DNA from: Cymodocea nodosa
Lineage: Eukaryota > Streptophyta > Magnoliopsida > Alismatales > Cymodoceaceae
Assembly (NCBI GenBank): GCA_036874045.1
Contig: CM072343.1
Coordinates: 17,070,001 to 17,134,000, forward strand
Direction of reading: 5' to 3'
DNA length: 64,000 bases
Below the pieces are notes generated by a model. It had not been told where the DNA came from. It saw only the letters and a list, made by a program, of their open reading frames with translations, and ran no database searches. The first letter of the stretch is position 1; each line of letters opens with the position of its first letter. Below, piece after piece: positions 48,901-63,900 of this stretch. The translations under genes and the position numbers were made by a program.

Positions 48901-51900
48901 CATTGCAACAAGACAAATCGTAGATTCAACAAGTGTTGGGACAACTTTGGCAAGCCACAGTATTGTGATGCAATAATAGAGATCACCTATGGTATCAGCT
49001 ATTGATTAGCATCTACAAAAAATTACCATATCTCAGACTGATTATGAGTAGTTCCTAATGTTGTAAGACATTGACACCTTTGTCATTATGCCTTACACTT
49101 CAACCTTAAATATGAGCGTCCAATTAGCTTTTAGGAATAATTCTTGGATTATAATTCTAGGAATCTCTTGATGTTGGAAAGACCAGCTGATCCATCATTC
49201 CAAATTAGCCAATACTTCTTGCATAGATCAGGTTTAGAATCAAGCAATAAATCCAACATTTTGGCAGCTTCTAAACACCCTTCACCTTGTCAGCCAGAGA
49301 AGCTATCACAGCCTTTACACAATGGGTCTCTAAACAGAGACTTGAAATCCTGGGCAAGAATCTTGTCTTCCAACCACCTGTCCAACCAAAAGGAAGTCCT
49401 TTCCCCATAAAACCAGTTCCTTATAACAAAAGAACTCAAATCAAAAGCAGACTTCTAAAAAGGAGAGTGACAATCTAACTCAAAATTAATTGACAATGAG
49501 TGGAAGGCTTCCCTTCATATAAGGTTGAGTTCTCTCTTTTTTCTACCAATGTGGAACTTTGTGCCAACACGCTACTTCACTTGTGACCTTTTTATATTCT
49601 TTTTACCCACAAATGGCCTACAACTATAACCAACTTTAATATCAAGTGAAATTCAACTCAAAACCAACTAGCAATAAGTAAAGTGTTTCCTTTCATGTAA
49701 GACCAGATTCTTTCTTTTCTACCGATGTGAGACTTTATCTCAACAAGGCGAAACTCTATACCCCAATTGACCTCTCTCCTTTGGTTGATATTTTCTGGAA
49801 ATTAAACTGAAACAAAGGTTGTGTTTGTTTCCCAGAGCATAGCTCTGCTCCACACATGCAGAGCTATGCTTAGGGATTGTATTAGGGTATAGCTCTGCAC
49901 CATTTACACACAGAATGGTATAGTTGCATTTGGCAAGGCAACTCCATGTTATACAGCTCTCTAAATGAATTTCCCAAAATTCCCTTGGATCCATCAAAAT
50001 AAATAAACAAATAAATCCAATATCTATAATTAATCCAATAATCCATGAAAGTTAATACAATAAATCCAACATCGTATTCAGATCACTGCAAAATAACACA
50101 TTAAAAATCAGTGACATAGGGGTAAACATGTAAATTTGCATCTAGGAGCTTTGGCTCTTTCGTGATGCAAGGTGAGCACAACACTCACCCCACTCCATTT
50201 CAAAACATAAGTGAACAATAGCTAGCATAGGCGCTCCACACCAGCTACCATAAGGAGTCTTCACGTTTGTTGAAAAGCACACCCATTCTAGTGCTGCACA
50301 GTAGTGGTCATTGGAGCAGGTGCAAATAAGCCAACCCTAAAGTGCCTTGTCCTCTACAACCCACCTCCACTTACACGGTAAAGCACAATTAAAAGTGGCT
50401 AGATCTCTCACACCCAAACTTCCTCATCCAGATGCTCACATAGCATCTTCCACAGAACCACATGGCACATGGAACTTCTTGCTGTCCCCTCCTCCCACCA
50501 AAGCCATGTTCTGAAAATCTTTTCAAAAGCAGCTATAACACCTTTAGGAAGAGAGAAAACGAACTTTCTTAAGAAGTGTTATTCTACCACCAAAGCTCAA
50601 AAACTTAGAGGACCAACATTCCAATATTAGCAGAACCTTGTTCAATAAACATTGCCAGTTACTAGCTTTCGACCTCTTCCAAGACACAGGAAGCCCCAAG
50701 CAAGATAAAAGCATCTTATTCACCTTGCAGTTCAGTCCAGAAGCAATTTTCAGAACCTCCTCCCTAGGAAATTGACCCCCACTACTGAGCTCTTATGGAA
50801 CTTAATGTGTAAACCAGAGACAAGAATGAATGAATATAGAATAAAATCCAAAATTTCCATGTGATCCTCAGAAGCCTTTGAGAAAAAGAGTGTGTCATCT
50901 GCATACTAGGGCATCACCACTTGCAAATTGTCACTACAAATCCTCCAGCCCTGAAGCCAATTCAGTCTCCACCTCCTTGCTTCTTAAATTTTTCTCTGAA
51001 AAAGAGCCCAATGGCTGAAATAACTTTGTCACCCTTCATTTCAACTCTATTATTATGAATCTTGCATATATTGTTGAACCTCCACCTAGCATTCGCAAAT
51101 TTCTGGAAAATGACAACAAGCCTGCCAAGTGGGGAAGAAGATGGAGGCAAGAACCCACAGACAACATTGATGGAGAAGGCCCACTTCAGCAATGATTGGA
51201 AACCAGAGGACAATGACATATGGGAGGTAGCAGACAATGAGATGTCAGAGCTAGTGGATATGGAAGTGAAGCTGCACATCGATGACCCAGACAATACTGA
51301 AGCTGATCTGGAACTCTCATAACCACACAAGTTGTCCAAAAGCCTATACTCCATGCCCTCCTTGACTTAGGCACAATGAGAAGGGTACCCCTTTAATTGG
51401 TCAACTCCCTTATTGTCGCCAAGGTAGCATCATTGAGGATGCTTTCCAAGGGTTAGATCAAAAATTTCAAGAAAAGGTGGGTTGACCTAGTGAGGAAGAG
51501 AACAAACAAGATCAAGACTTGAGTTAACTTATTTGCTTCTTTTAGGTTCTGCGACTTTGTTGTTGTGATCAGGATTATGCTTTTGTTTTTTTGTTTTACC
51601 CTGAGTCTCTATTTTCTAGGGACTTACAGGCCATGTTTTTTGGTGAGGTTTTAGTGCTTTTGATATAGGTCTTACTTGTTTCTCCTTGTAGTTGTATTTT
51701 ATTTTTCTTTCACCCAGACGTACTGATTAATTGATATTAATGAGATACATCCTATCCTTCTCAAAAAAAATATTTCTACTTACTGGATTAACTCTTGAGA
51801 TTATTAATCGGCTGAGCCCTAATTTCTATAAGACAAAACTTGAGATATTTAAATGAACAATGAAAACTAAATGCTTAAGAAGCTCAAGCTAGACCTCTTG

Positions 51901-54900
51901 ATAATGACTACAACTCACCCCATATTCGAGCAGTGCCATCTTCAGAACCAGTTATTATCTAAAATAGATGAAATATGGTAAGCACATATCACATACACAA
52001 GAAAGTGTGAAAATAATATGCAACGATAGAAATCTTGGAAATGAACCACTGTAAATCACTTCAAAATACAAGAGTAATTTCTATAGTATCTCTGATCTTT
52101 ATGATAAAAGGAAATAGGATGGTTTAGAAAAAACTCTTTTCAGATCTCATATAATATCAAAACAAAAATCAATTCAAGCAAACAATGACTACCTTTTGTG
52201 CTTCATGATATAGATGTACGATATGCAAAGGTACCCTACCCTCATTGAATAAACTCAAAATGTTTCAAGGATTGAGAATTTGAGAAACATCATCAACGTA
52301 ATTTAACTCAATAGCCACAATTCTGTTTCAGGAGAACTGAATGTTGATGTACGTATGCATAACTAAACTGATTTTAGGCACAAACATAGAAAAGTAAATT
52401 TTTGTTACATCAAACACATTGACAAGTCGGGCTCACCAGCCCTCGCCATGCCATCAAAAATGATTTTTTTTTTCATGTTCTCATGACTAAAATAACTAAC
52501 CACAACTGTCCAGCTCACCCCATTTTTGGAAAATATTCAAAATAAGGCATGCCCAATATACAGTCTAAAGCATCAAGCATACCATGGCCTTCACCAACGG
52601 AAAATCAAATTTTGAAATGCATCCCCTAGTAGTGTACAATTGTTGTATTCTCCTGGCCCACACATACTCATTTTCCCTCCAACCTCATTCTTGGAAGGCA
52701 ATGGCTATGCTAGATAATCACAGCATTCACAACTTTATCAACCCCATCATCTTGCAAGTTCATTCCAAAAGGATCACATTGAGGAAATCCAGCATTCATG
52801 TAGCTAGAGGAATGACTTTTTAAGACCATGGGAGAAGCATATGGAATCAAGCTACTCTATCAGGGCTATGAAATTGAAATTGATGCCAAGCTATTCTAGA
52901 TCAAAATGTACGATGTTGTCCTTGTGATGCAATGGCTAAGTCAGCTGGGCACCATCACATGGACTTCGATAAGAAGGTCATGAGTTACAAGTAGATGGAC
53001 AAGGACGTGATATTGAGAGGAATTAATGAACCTATCATCAAGAGGTTGATGGAAACCAAATGATTGGGTGGATGGGAGCTCAAGATAGAGTGATGATTTT
53101 TGATGCTGCTGAAGGGATGGAAGTGGACTTTCAAGAGCTACCTAAGGACTCAAAGATCTAAACCAGTTTACCTCTGGCACAACTTGAAGATCATAGAATT
53201 CTTATCAATCATGAATCATGTGCAGTTTCCATACCTCCTTATAGATATGACCATTACCAAAAAATGAGATAGAAAGGCAAGTCCAACAATACATGGAGTG
53301 AGGCATTATCAGGGATAGCAATAGTTTGTCCTAGCGATTCTGTCAGTTATCATAAGCTTAATAAGAGCTCCCTCAAAGACAAATTCCTGATTCTAGTTAT
53401 AAATAAGTTGTTGCATGAGTTGGTAAACGCTTGATTCTTCTCAAAGCTGAATTTAAGGTCCAGCTACCACCAAATTTGCATTCACCCTAAGGATGTACAT
53501 AAAACTGTCTTCCAAACACATGAGGGACACTATAAATTTAATTTCATAATTACCAAGTATTTTACTGATTATAGCTAACATTTCAGATTTTTACATTTTC
53601 GCTCCTTATTTTAGTAAAAAATTAAATAATCATACATTGTATATTGCCTTTGATTTCATGTGAGAAAAAGGTATTCTTCAGAGTTCAGAGAGATGCCAAG
53701 GAAGTGGAATGGTGGAAGCAGGGAGTCATCAATGGAGTTAAAACTTAAAACCATACAGTATGATAACCATATGTCAGCCCCTACAAGTTTCTTATTACAT
53801 TTAATTTTTTCATTGATGTCATCACATGACGCAATTCTATGATATTTCAGCTTTCCTCATAAGAAAACTAACCCGATGGCTTGATCTGCCAGCAACAACA
53901 CAATGCAAGTAGTCTGAGTGCCCCTGAAAGGTCATCTTCCTCTTACCTGTTTCCTTATTAGGTGAAGGCAAACAAAAATATCAGACAAACTCAAAATGGG
54001 GAAAATGTAAATACAAAAATTTTCTACAAAAAAATTATTAGAAATTTCTTTCAATATTGATGACTTCAATATCAACGCAAAAAAGACATACCACATCCCA
54101 GCAGTAAGCACAGGCATCTCCAGTGGCTGAGAAAACTGATCCATTCTGTTAAAAACGAGCAAGACATCAGCACAATTTCAACAAGGGCTTGAATTATCAA
54201 TAATTGCAGCTCATATCCTTCATTATCAAAACAGACAACATGACAAACCAACTTCCATAAAGTGATTTACATACTAAGGTAAGATAAAGCAGTAACCTAT
54301 TGCAGACCAGCTGTAATGATAGCCCACATTTGTGCACAGTCTGCATCCCTTATGAAGTTGACAATGTATGGTTTAGATTGAATGCAGCCTGTTCTTCATT
54401 GTGATCCTTTATATTCAATGAATGGACAATAACGTACTTTAAATACATCTCATCATTATTGTTTGTGCTTAACACAGGTACAGTGGCTAGTAGATTTCAA
54501 AAGATTCAATTATACAAAGCCTTACATCCAAATGCGAAGAGATTATTTCCTAGTATTGAAGCACATGACCTGTACATCACAATGGAGCAAACTTACCATT
54601 GTGAAAATTTCATGTAGTTGTACGAAATAATAAATCAAACAAGACACACATCTAGACAAAAATTGTTGAAACATTTGTAGAAATTCCAAAGCAGGTGAAC
54701 TAAACAATAAATCAAACAAGATGGGCATCTAAATAAATTCAAGAAACACAAATGTGAGAAAAAGAAATCTCACTTGAATCATAGATATGTAGTCAAGTTA
54801 ATTGATGCTGAATTCAAAGAAGCTGTATCAATAAATAAAGAAAAGAAAAACGAACCCGAGTATTGACATCAATAGCATTGGTTTCAGGAATTGGCGACAG

Positions 54901-57900
54901 TGCATCCCATGGACCTCTGTATAAAATAAAATTATGCAAAAAAATGCATGAAATAAAATATATCATAAATTCATATAATTGCAAGGTGTGGATTGATAAT
55001 CCATTCAACTATCCATCTCCGTATCAAAGTTAACAGCCTTAATAATTAATTAGAGGGGAAAAAAATGACATTTTCCAGCATCTTAATGACCAAAATAAAA
55101 TAAGCAGAAAAATGATAACATAAAAGACTTTCAGCATGATAAACATAGCATCCTCTAGACAGATGGACACAATAAGCTTATTGTTGCAAGTATAATGCAA
55201 CGATGCAACTACCTTATGAGGGCAATATGGTTGTTCTCATGCTACAACTGAAATAGATATAGCACCTATTCTTTTATTTTCAAAGATAATAATAACAATC
55301 CAAACTATAATCCCACTATGTAGGTCCACTACATAAATCTTCTTCTTCCATATATTTCTATCTATGGTCAAATCATCAATTAAATTATATAAATTTAAAA
55401 CTTTTCTTATAATTCGTAACCAAGTAATTTTAGGTATTACTCTACTTCTTTTAATTTCTTCTGTATTAATTAATTTTCCTCCTTTAACAAGTACATATTT
55501 TGGTCTCCAAGTATATTATCAAACCACCTAAACAGATTTTCTCTTATATTCAATAATGCAACACCTATTCTATACCTAATAAATTTGTTTTTCAGGTTAT
55601 CCCTTGTAGTATTACTATTCATTCAACTTAACATCTATATCTCAATAATACTAACTTTTTGTATATGATCATATTTTACAATCCAACATTTTGTGCTATA
55701 AAATATAGCTAAAATGAATAGTAGTAATATAAAATTTTCTTTTTAATTTTAAGGGTATTCTCCTATTACTTAATACTCCATAAGCATTTCTACTTCATCC
55801 ACCCTACTTTAATCATATTAATACCATAATTTTTCTATTGATACTAATTATAAATTTTACATACTTAAAATTCTTACTTTTATGAATCCCATGGTTATCT
55901 AATTGTATACATTCATTATTATTCCTGTTTTTGTTAAGCTTACACTTCATATATTCAATTTTTGACCTAATCAATCTAAATCTTTTAGGCTCTAAAGTAT
56001 CTCTTCATAATTCTAATTTAGAACTAATTCCTACCCTACTTTCATCAATTAAAACTAAGTCATCAACAAATAGCAAACACCAAAGTATTTTTCCTTGAAT
56101 TTCCTTAGTTATCTCATCCATAACCAAGACAAATAGATATGGACTTAGAGAAGACCCTTGGTGTAACATGTGTCTATTGGAAATTCCCTAGTTGCTCTTC
56201 TTATGATTTTAACACAAATAACTACTCTTTCATACATGTCTTTTATAATATCAATATATCCTATAGGTACTATTTTTCTTTCTAAAACCTGCCACAATAG
56301 ATTTTTAGTATTCTACCATAAGCTTTTTCTAAATTAATAAAAATCATGTGGAGGTCCTTTTCTTAACTCTAAAATTTTCTATTAGTTATTTAAATAAATA
56401 AATAACTTCTATTATTGACCTACCCAATATAAACCCAAACTGATTTTCTACGTTTAGTTACATGCCTTAGCCCTCACTCAACTACTCTTTCTCATAATTT
56501 TATAGTATGACTCATTAACTTAATACCACAATAATTATTACAATTTTGTATGGCTTTCTTATTCTTCAACATAGGTGATAAATAATTCTTTTTCCATTAG
56601 TCCAACATCTTCTTTGTTTTTAAAATTATATTGAAAAGCTTAGTTAGCTACTTAATCCCTAATTGACTCATACAATTCCAAAGTTCAATAGGAATACCAT
56701 CTGGTCCAAAAGTCCAAAAGTTTTCTCACATTTCATTTTTTAATAACCTTTTTTACCTTCAAAGTACTAATTTTTCTAAAATAACTATAGTTTATATTCT
56801 TTGTACTACTAACTAAATTTTGCATGTAAAAATTTTCTATGATAAATTTATCAAAAACTTTACTAAAATACTTACACCATCTATTTTTTATTTCATTTTC
56901 TTCTACTAAAACTCTACCATCATCATCCTTAATACACTTTACTTGATTTAAATATCTAAATTTTCTTTCTCAAACCTTTGTCAATTTATATATTCTATTT
57001 TCTCCTTATTTTATATTCAAATTATCATATAATTCCTTATAAGTCTTATTTTTAGCTTCACTAACAACCTTCTTAGCATTTCTTTTTGCTAGCTTATACT
57101 TCTCTAAGTTTTTAGCATGTCAACATTTATAATAGATTCTATGGTATTCTTTCTTTTCTTTTATTATCTTTTGTATATCTTCATTCCACCACCAACTTTC
57201 TTTACCTAGTGAGCTACATCGCAAGACTCTCCTAAAATTTCTCTAGCAATCTTTTTAATACTAGTCATTTCATTCCAAAGCTTATTTATCTTTCCATCTA
57301 ATTCTCATATTTTTCCTTTTAACCAGTTATCTCTAAATATCATTTTCTTTTCATTTTTAGATTCTACCACCTAATTCTTAGATTCTTATGTACGTTCTCT
57401 CCCTAATATTAAAATTAACATTTAAGATTAGCAACCTATATTGGGTAGTTAAGTTTTCTCCTAAAATAACTTTACAATCTTTACACCTTTTTTGATTTAT
57501 TTTCTTAATAAGCAAAAAATATATATATTTGATTAACATTTTAACCACTTCTAAATGTAATTCAATTTTCCTCTCTTTTCACCTAACTCAGTTGATATGT
57601 ATTTTCAAATTTTGACCAATCAATCAGATTTAGCTTTCAAGGCATCTAAGCTGAGTGCCTAAGCCTACCACTTTGACATACACCACATTGGCCAAATTTA
57701 TGATGTAATTACAATCAATTATAAATTACAATTTATTATGTAGACTATCACAGACAGAGTTAGTCGGAGCCAGATAAATCCATAAAATACAACTAAAGTT
57801 TCACATAACTGTTAACAAATACTCCTTAGAAGAAAAGAACGTGATATCTATGATAACAACCAGCCCTTTCATAACCAAAATAATGAGCATCTAGGTGTCT

Positions 57901-60900
57901 CCATGCAAATAACAATCAAAATAATCAGCTGCAGGGATGAGTATACTATATAAATACAATACTACAAAACTTACTTTTGTTGAGGATTTAGCAAATCAAG
58001 CATAAAATCTGTTTTTGTTCCTGCCACAGTAAAATTTAAGAAAAATGTCATAAAGTGGAGAGAAAAATAGTCACTATGTGATTCGCATTTCCATTTAATA
58101 CCACATGATGGGGCATATAGAACATATTTTAATGATAATGAGGAATAAACTGAAAAGAGAGGGTGATCTACAAAAGCCATAGACAGGCTAAAACAAGGAC
58201 ACAGAGGGATCCACAGGAAGCCCAAAAAAAGAAAAGGGAATACAAACAGCAGAGCCTAGAAGGCACAAACAGAGATGAGCCAAGGCCTGATTGCATTAGC
58301 ATCAAGATCCGCAGAGGTTTCCCATCCTGACCATTCTAACTCCTTCCCAAGCGTCCTACACTTCATTTCTCTGGAGAGGTGTAACTGTTGTGGAAAATTC
58401 TGTTATTCCACTCAAGCCATCTGCACCACCTTATGGCATGGATAAGCATCATCCAAGTGCATGCAATTCTACATTGACACCTTCACCAGTAAAAAAAAAC
58501 CACTATGAGCCTCTAAAATGTCTTCCAGGCTTCAGAAGACACACTATGTTTTTGTGTTTAAATGCCAATATCCAAAGCTGGAAGATCCAGCAGGTAACCC
58601 CTTTAGCTACTGCTAGAGTTTTCCTTCCCGGTTCTCTTACCTAGTTATGGTGTCTTGTGTGGAGCATTGCTTGAAAGAAGATCATCACAACAGCTCACAG
58701 AAAAATTGATGGGAAATCTTTGGATCTCACATTTATTGTCTTACCCATTTCCCATATATGTCACACACAAAATTGGGGAAGGTACTCACACACAATGCTC
58801 TAGACCATGATGTCACCCAAAAGGCAGGTCCTTGATGCTCTTTTCCTTGAAAGTGACAACACAGGCAATGTGCTCTTACTCAAGAGGTGGTAAGCATGGT
58901 TTATCATATTGATGTGTATCACAAAAATTTTGACTTTTTAGAATTACCAATCTAACAAATGCCTACTTATCAGGATCAATCCAGTATCAAACAAAATATT
59001 GATTCAAATCATGCATATTGGGTGGATTTGTCCATTTTTAAGGAGGAAAATGTCCATTTGGAATAACACATACAAGATATCAGTCGATACAAATGATACA
59101 TCAAAAAAACTTCTCTCTACCATAGAAAGTGTCACTTTCTATTGAATCAATACATCAAAGCTTTAACAAGGTGTTGGGATCTACAATTCCTCTTTAAATA
59201 TCCTTCTCGTTGAATTTTCATGAAAGCTATAGAAAGGTATAATTTCAAAGATTTCTCAGATAGAGGAGGAAGATTAGCATTAGGTAGACCACCTACTGTA
59301 AAACTCATCAACTCCTTGAGGGCATAAATCATAAAGATTGGCAATGGAAAAGGATTTATGTGGCCAACCCCACATGGTGGAATTATGTCTCAAATTGTTA
59401 TTATCATTTGTCCCTCTTATCAAATGTTAGATCTTACCTAATACAATCAATGGGGGAAATGATTATCCGTGATCCATATGGCTACATATCATTTGAAGGT
59501 GGTTTTCATGATCAATTTAACTCTTATTCAGAAAGTGTATAGAGTAATATTGGATGTACTTATGGTCTAAGTCATCAAAGTCACCATGGTAGTCAAAGTT
59601 GCCATAATTATCAAAGCCATAAAAGTCACAAAAGCTACCACAGCCACAACAGTCATCAAGGAAAAGGAATGGACATCTATGACAAAATAATGAAAAAGAT
59701 TTTAGGGTATGAATGGCACTATCCACATATGAATTATCTCAAGACAACATCCAATATTGAATATCACATGATGGTTACTGATTACCAAAGGTACTAAGCT
59801 ACTACCATATAATGAATTTACTTCTTGATTGTTATATCTTGCCTAATACAATCAATAGGGGAAATGAATATTTGTGATCCACATGGCTACATATCATTTG
59901 AAGGTGGTTTTCATGATCAGTTTGATTGTCATTCAGAAAGTGCATAGAGTAGTATTGGAACTACTTATGTTCTAAGTCATCAAAGTCACCACAGCAATCA
60001 AAGTTGCCATAGTCATTAGAATCATTAAGTCACAGAAGCTACCACGGCCACAACATTCACCAAGGAAAAGAGATTGGCACCTATGACAAAATAATGAAAA
60101 AGGATTTTAGGATATGAATGGCACTATCCGCATGTAAATTATCTCAAGACAATGTCTGATATTAAATATTACATGATGGTTACCAATTACCAAAGGTACC
60201 ATGCTACTACCAATATAATGAACTCGCCTTGTAGAGTTGAGGAAAAATATGAAACATGGTAAAATGTATGAGTACAGCCAAATCATGTATCTATAGTGAC
60301 AGAATCTAAAAGAAGACAATAATGACTATATCCCCCCAAGACACTCCTCATAGTATTGAATGATATTCTTCTAAGGTTTGTAGGTCAGATCTTATTTTTC
60401 TGCATTTTATTGTTTAACTTTGTAGTTATTTACAAGTATATGGAACATACAAATCATTGTATGTGACATCTTTTGGTATAATTGTTGAAAAACTAAATTT
60501 AATTGATTTTAAATGTCTATTATAATTTGATTTTATCTGATCTTGGAGATTTAAATCAAAACTCAAGTTTTTCCATCCAAATCCAACATTTCCATGATTT
60601 TGTCCCATCTTCATCAAAATTTCCATTGATACTTAATACATCTCTTTTTTCCATAAGACTAATACTCAACACAATACCAATACCAACTACCTTGGTTGTA
60701 GTCACCAATTCATTAGACAAGCATATAAATATCAGCCTATTGAAGTGATTGTTCTAGTCCAACATGCCAATCACCTATTGGGAGACAATATCAAAATATA
60801 GAATATGGATCTAGTGGTCACAATGATACTAATTGTAGCACCAGTTACCCAATTCATTGAGATTTGATCCTTCACAGTAATGGAAAAATGGCATTGCTCG

Positions 60901-63900
60901 AGGCAATGGACCTCTTGGTGGTCAAGTAATATATGGTGGCCATGGAGGCACTTAAGCCAACAAGTGTTCATTGCGATGAGAAAGAAGAATTGTTGGTTGA
61001 TTGAATTTTTCTATTTTGACATACAAGTTTGTTTGATGAGAGCAAAGAAATATAAGTAGCCATCAAGCAAGCAGAGAGGGAAATGAAATAAATAGCATAA
61101 GAAAACATGATCATATATTAAAGATTGTCAGATTGCATGGCACCCCTGTGCTTAAAATGTAACCAACAAAAAAAACTCAGATGTATTATCAACTGAAATA
61201 AATAGCATAAGAAAACATGATCATATATTAAAGATTGTCAGATTGCATGGCAACCCTGTGCTTAAAATGTAACCAACAAAAAAAACTCAGATGTATTATC
61301 AACTATTATACCTGCTGCAGACGTGGGTAACCTAGATATCACAATATCTTTCCATCGCCATCCCAAGATTCTCCCATCATCTCCACAACTGCATGTCGAT
61401 GGTGATTTCAGTGCACCAGAACTAGCAAAAAAATGAACTGAAAAACTAGCCAATAGTTACAAAATATAAGATACATCCTAAGAAAACTGTGCTGACTAAA
61501 TGTAGAGCATATTCATATTGTAAAAAAAATCTAAGGCTTCCATCAGCAGACATTAAATTCTAGCTGAAATAGTAGCATTGCCAAATTAAAAAGCAGCAGC
61601 ATCATTTAACTTGGTCTTTTCTTCAAATTTCACTGGTGATTAAAAATTCACAGCTTATCAATAGGATAAGTAGCAGGAAATAACTAAAAATGAGAAAAAA
61701 TCAGGCAGCAATGGAGGATAGTCAGGCCAACAGAAAAATAAAAACAAATAGCTAGGCAATGAAGAGAAGGCACTTAAGCCAAACATGGTTAGAGTGATTG
61801 TACTCCCAAGAAAAAAGGAAAATGATCGACTCCAAAATCAAGGTATTTATGCAATACCCTAAATCAAAGTGTGATTAGACATGGCATGCTGTTGGTGACT
61901 CCTCTTGAGCCAACGAAGCCACAAAATAGCACGTGGTATAAGGGTTCAAATCTACATCTTCCTACAACTCTGTTGTGGACCTAACATGAGGGATGAGAAT
62001 TATAAGATTAAACCAGCCTTATTTGACTCTGTATTCAAAAGAACAGAAACTTCAGTGTTGAATTAAATAAGTCTAAGACAAATTGTTATTTATGATAAAA
62101 TATGAGCATCAACCCAAATTTTTAGGACAAAATTCAATTCAAAATATAGGTTGACTTCCATGTTTTCTCAGCTAATATCCTTTTTCATTTTTATGGATGT
62201 TGCTACATTTTAATTTTGTGTTAAGATGGGTTATTTATGTAACCGCAAAAAGAGATGTTTTTATTCCATGGGCCAGTCAATTCGATTTAGTAGTATTTGG
62301 AACCATAAAATTTGAAATTCTGTTTTAACAGGTTAAGAGGATGATGGAGGCTTTTAACTACATACAGAAGTTGGAGACTTACAGCTTATAGATTTTAAAA
62401 CTGAATCCTAAGAGTAGACACAGTCCCTAACCAAGAATCCTGAATGGTGACTAAATAGTGATTCTGTTTGTAGGATGCAATAATACATATTATATTTGTA
62501 TTAAAAAAGGGTAAATCTAGTGCACGAGCTCTCACAGATGTAGGGTCTAAATAGTGTCCAATCACGGGAAGCCATAGGTAAATAGACATGTTGTTCCCTA
62601 TGATTTGAGCCTGTGACCTCTAGGTCACAATAGAGAAACCAGGATAATTCTATAAGTGAAAATGCAATAGATATTGTACATTTGAGTTTCATTAATGGCA
62701 ATGGATTGTGATTGTTACAAGGGCCTTTTGTTATTCATTAGTACATAAATACTAAAAAGGTGAGAATTCTGGGCATGACAATGTATCCATTATGTAGTTC
62801 ATCAAACTCAAAGCAATCTCTAATTACTAGAATTTACCAAAATCTCAAGCAAAAATTTCAGGTTTCTATTTGATTTTTTCAATTTGTTGTCTTGATATTT
62901 TTACTTTATCTTGCAAAATTCAGTTTCATTCCCAATATCACGACATTCCATCTAGATTGTGATGGATAGAAAAATAATTTGAAAATAATACACATTGTGG
63001 CGGGTAGTTGGGTACATGACAGCATGAGAATGTACCAGGGGTTCAAGACAAGCATTGCTTGGCAAGCATCAAACTGCATGTGACGTTACTAACAGTAAGC
63101 CACCATAACCAATCAAACAATATTTTCAAAAGTTATATTTTTAAGTTGCTATGGTTGGTGCAGCATTTAACGTACGAAACTTGCTAAAACGAACCCGGCC
63201 ATCCAAAAAAATGCAGCCCGTGGGATGTGAAAACGATGCAACACATTACAAACCTCAGTAGCAGAGAATCTTCTCCTTCACCAAAGAACTTCAGATCATA
63301 TGCAGGACCTTTGTGGCCTTTAATAAAGAACAAAGGCTCAGCCGAAGAAATAGAATCTGGAGAGCTTCATGTATAGAAACAAAACCAGAGATGAGCAGAC
63401 CACCATTCTTCCATAACAAGATAAAAATGTAAAAGTAAATAACTCAAAGTATCTTACAGCCGATTTAAGTTGTGGTTAAAACGCCTCGACTGAAAATGAA
63501 GCCATGGACCAAATTAATTACTTCCTTTGCCAAACGAATAAAAGCTAAGAGACAAGCAGTCCATGATCTTTCTCAGAGAATGAAAAACTCAACTAAAAAG
63601 CATCTTCCAAACATGTAACCACATTGCCATCGGGACTGCTAAATTCGATTGTGTTGCATATTTACGTTATTTGGTCAATAGATATAAAAATAACCACTTT
63701 CCGTACTTCTAATCCAAGAAACTGACCTGAACTGGTGGAGCGGAGGCGCAGGAAGAGATGGAGTACGCGGCGACGGAGCCATCACTGGAGGCGGCAACGA
63801 GGACGTCGGCCGGCGATATGTCAGAACCCGGGATGGCAGATACACCAAAAACAGTACGGAAAACCGTGCGGCAGTAGAGGTCCCTCTCCTGTACGATGGC

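Noticed and set aside
50962-51354. Gene on either strand (130 codons minus, 86 codons plus)
   Set aside because: The frames overlap antisense to each other, lack recognisable domains and lie between LINE remains in a THO6 intron.
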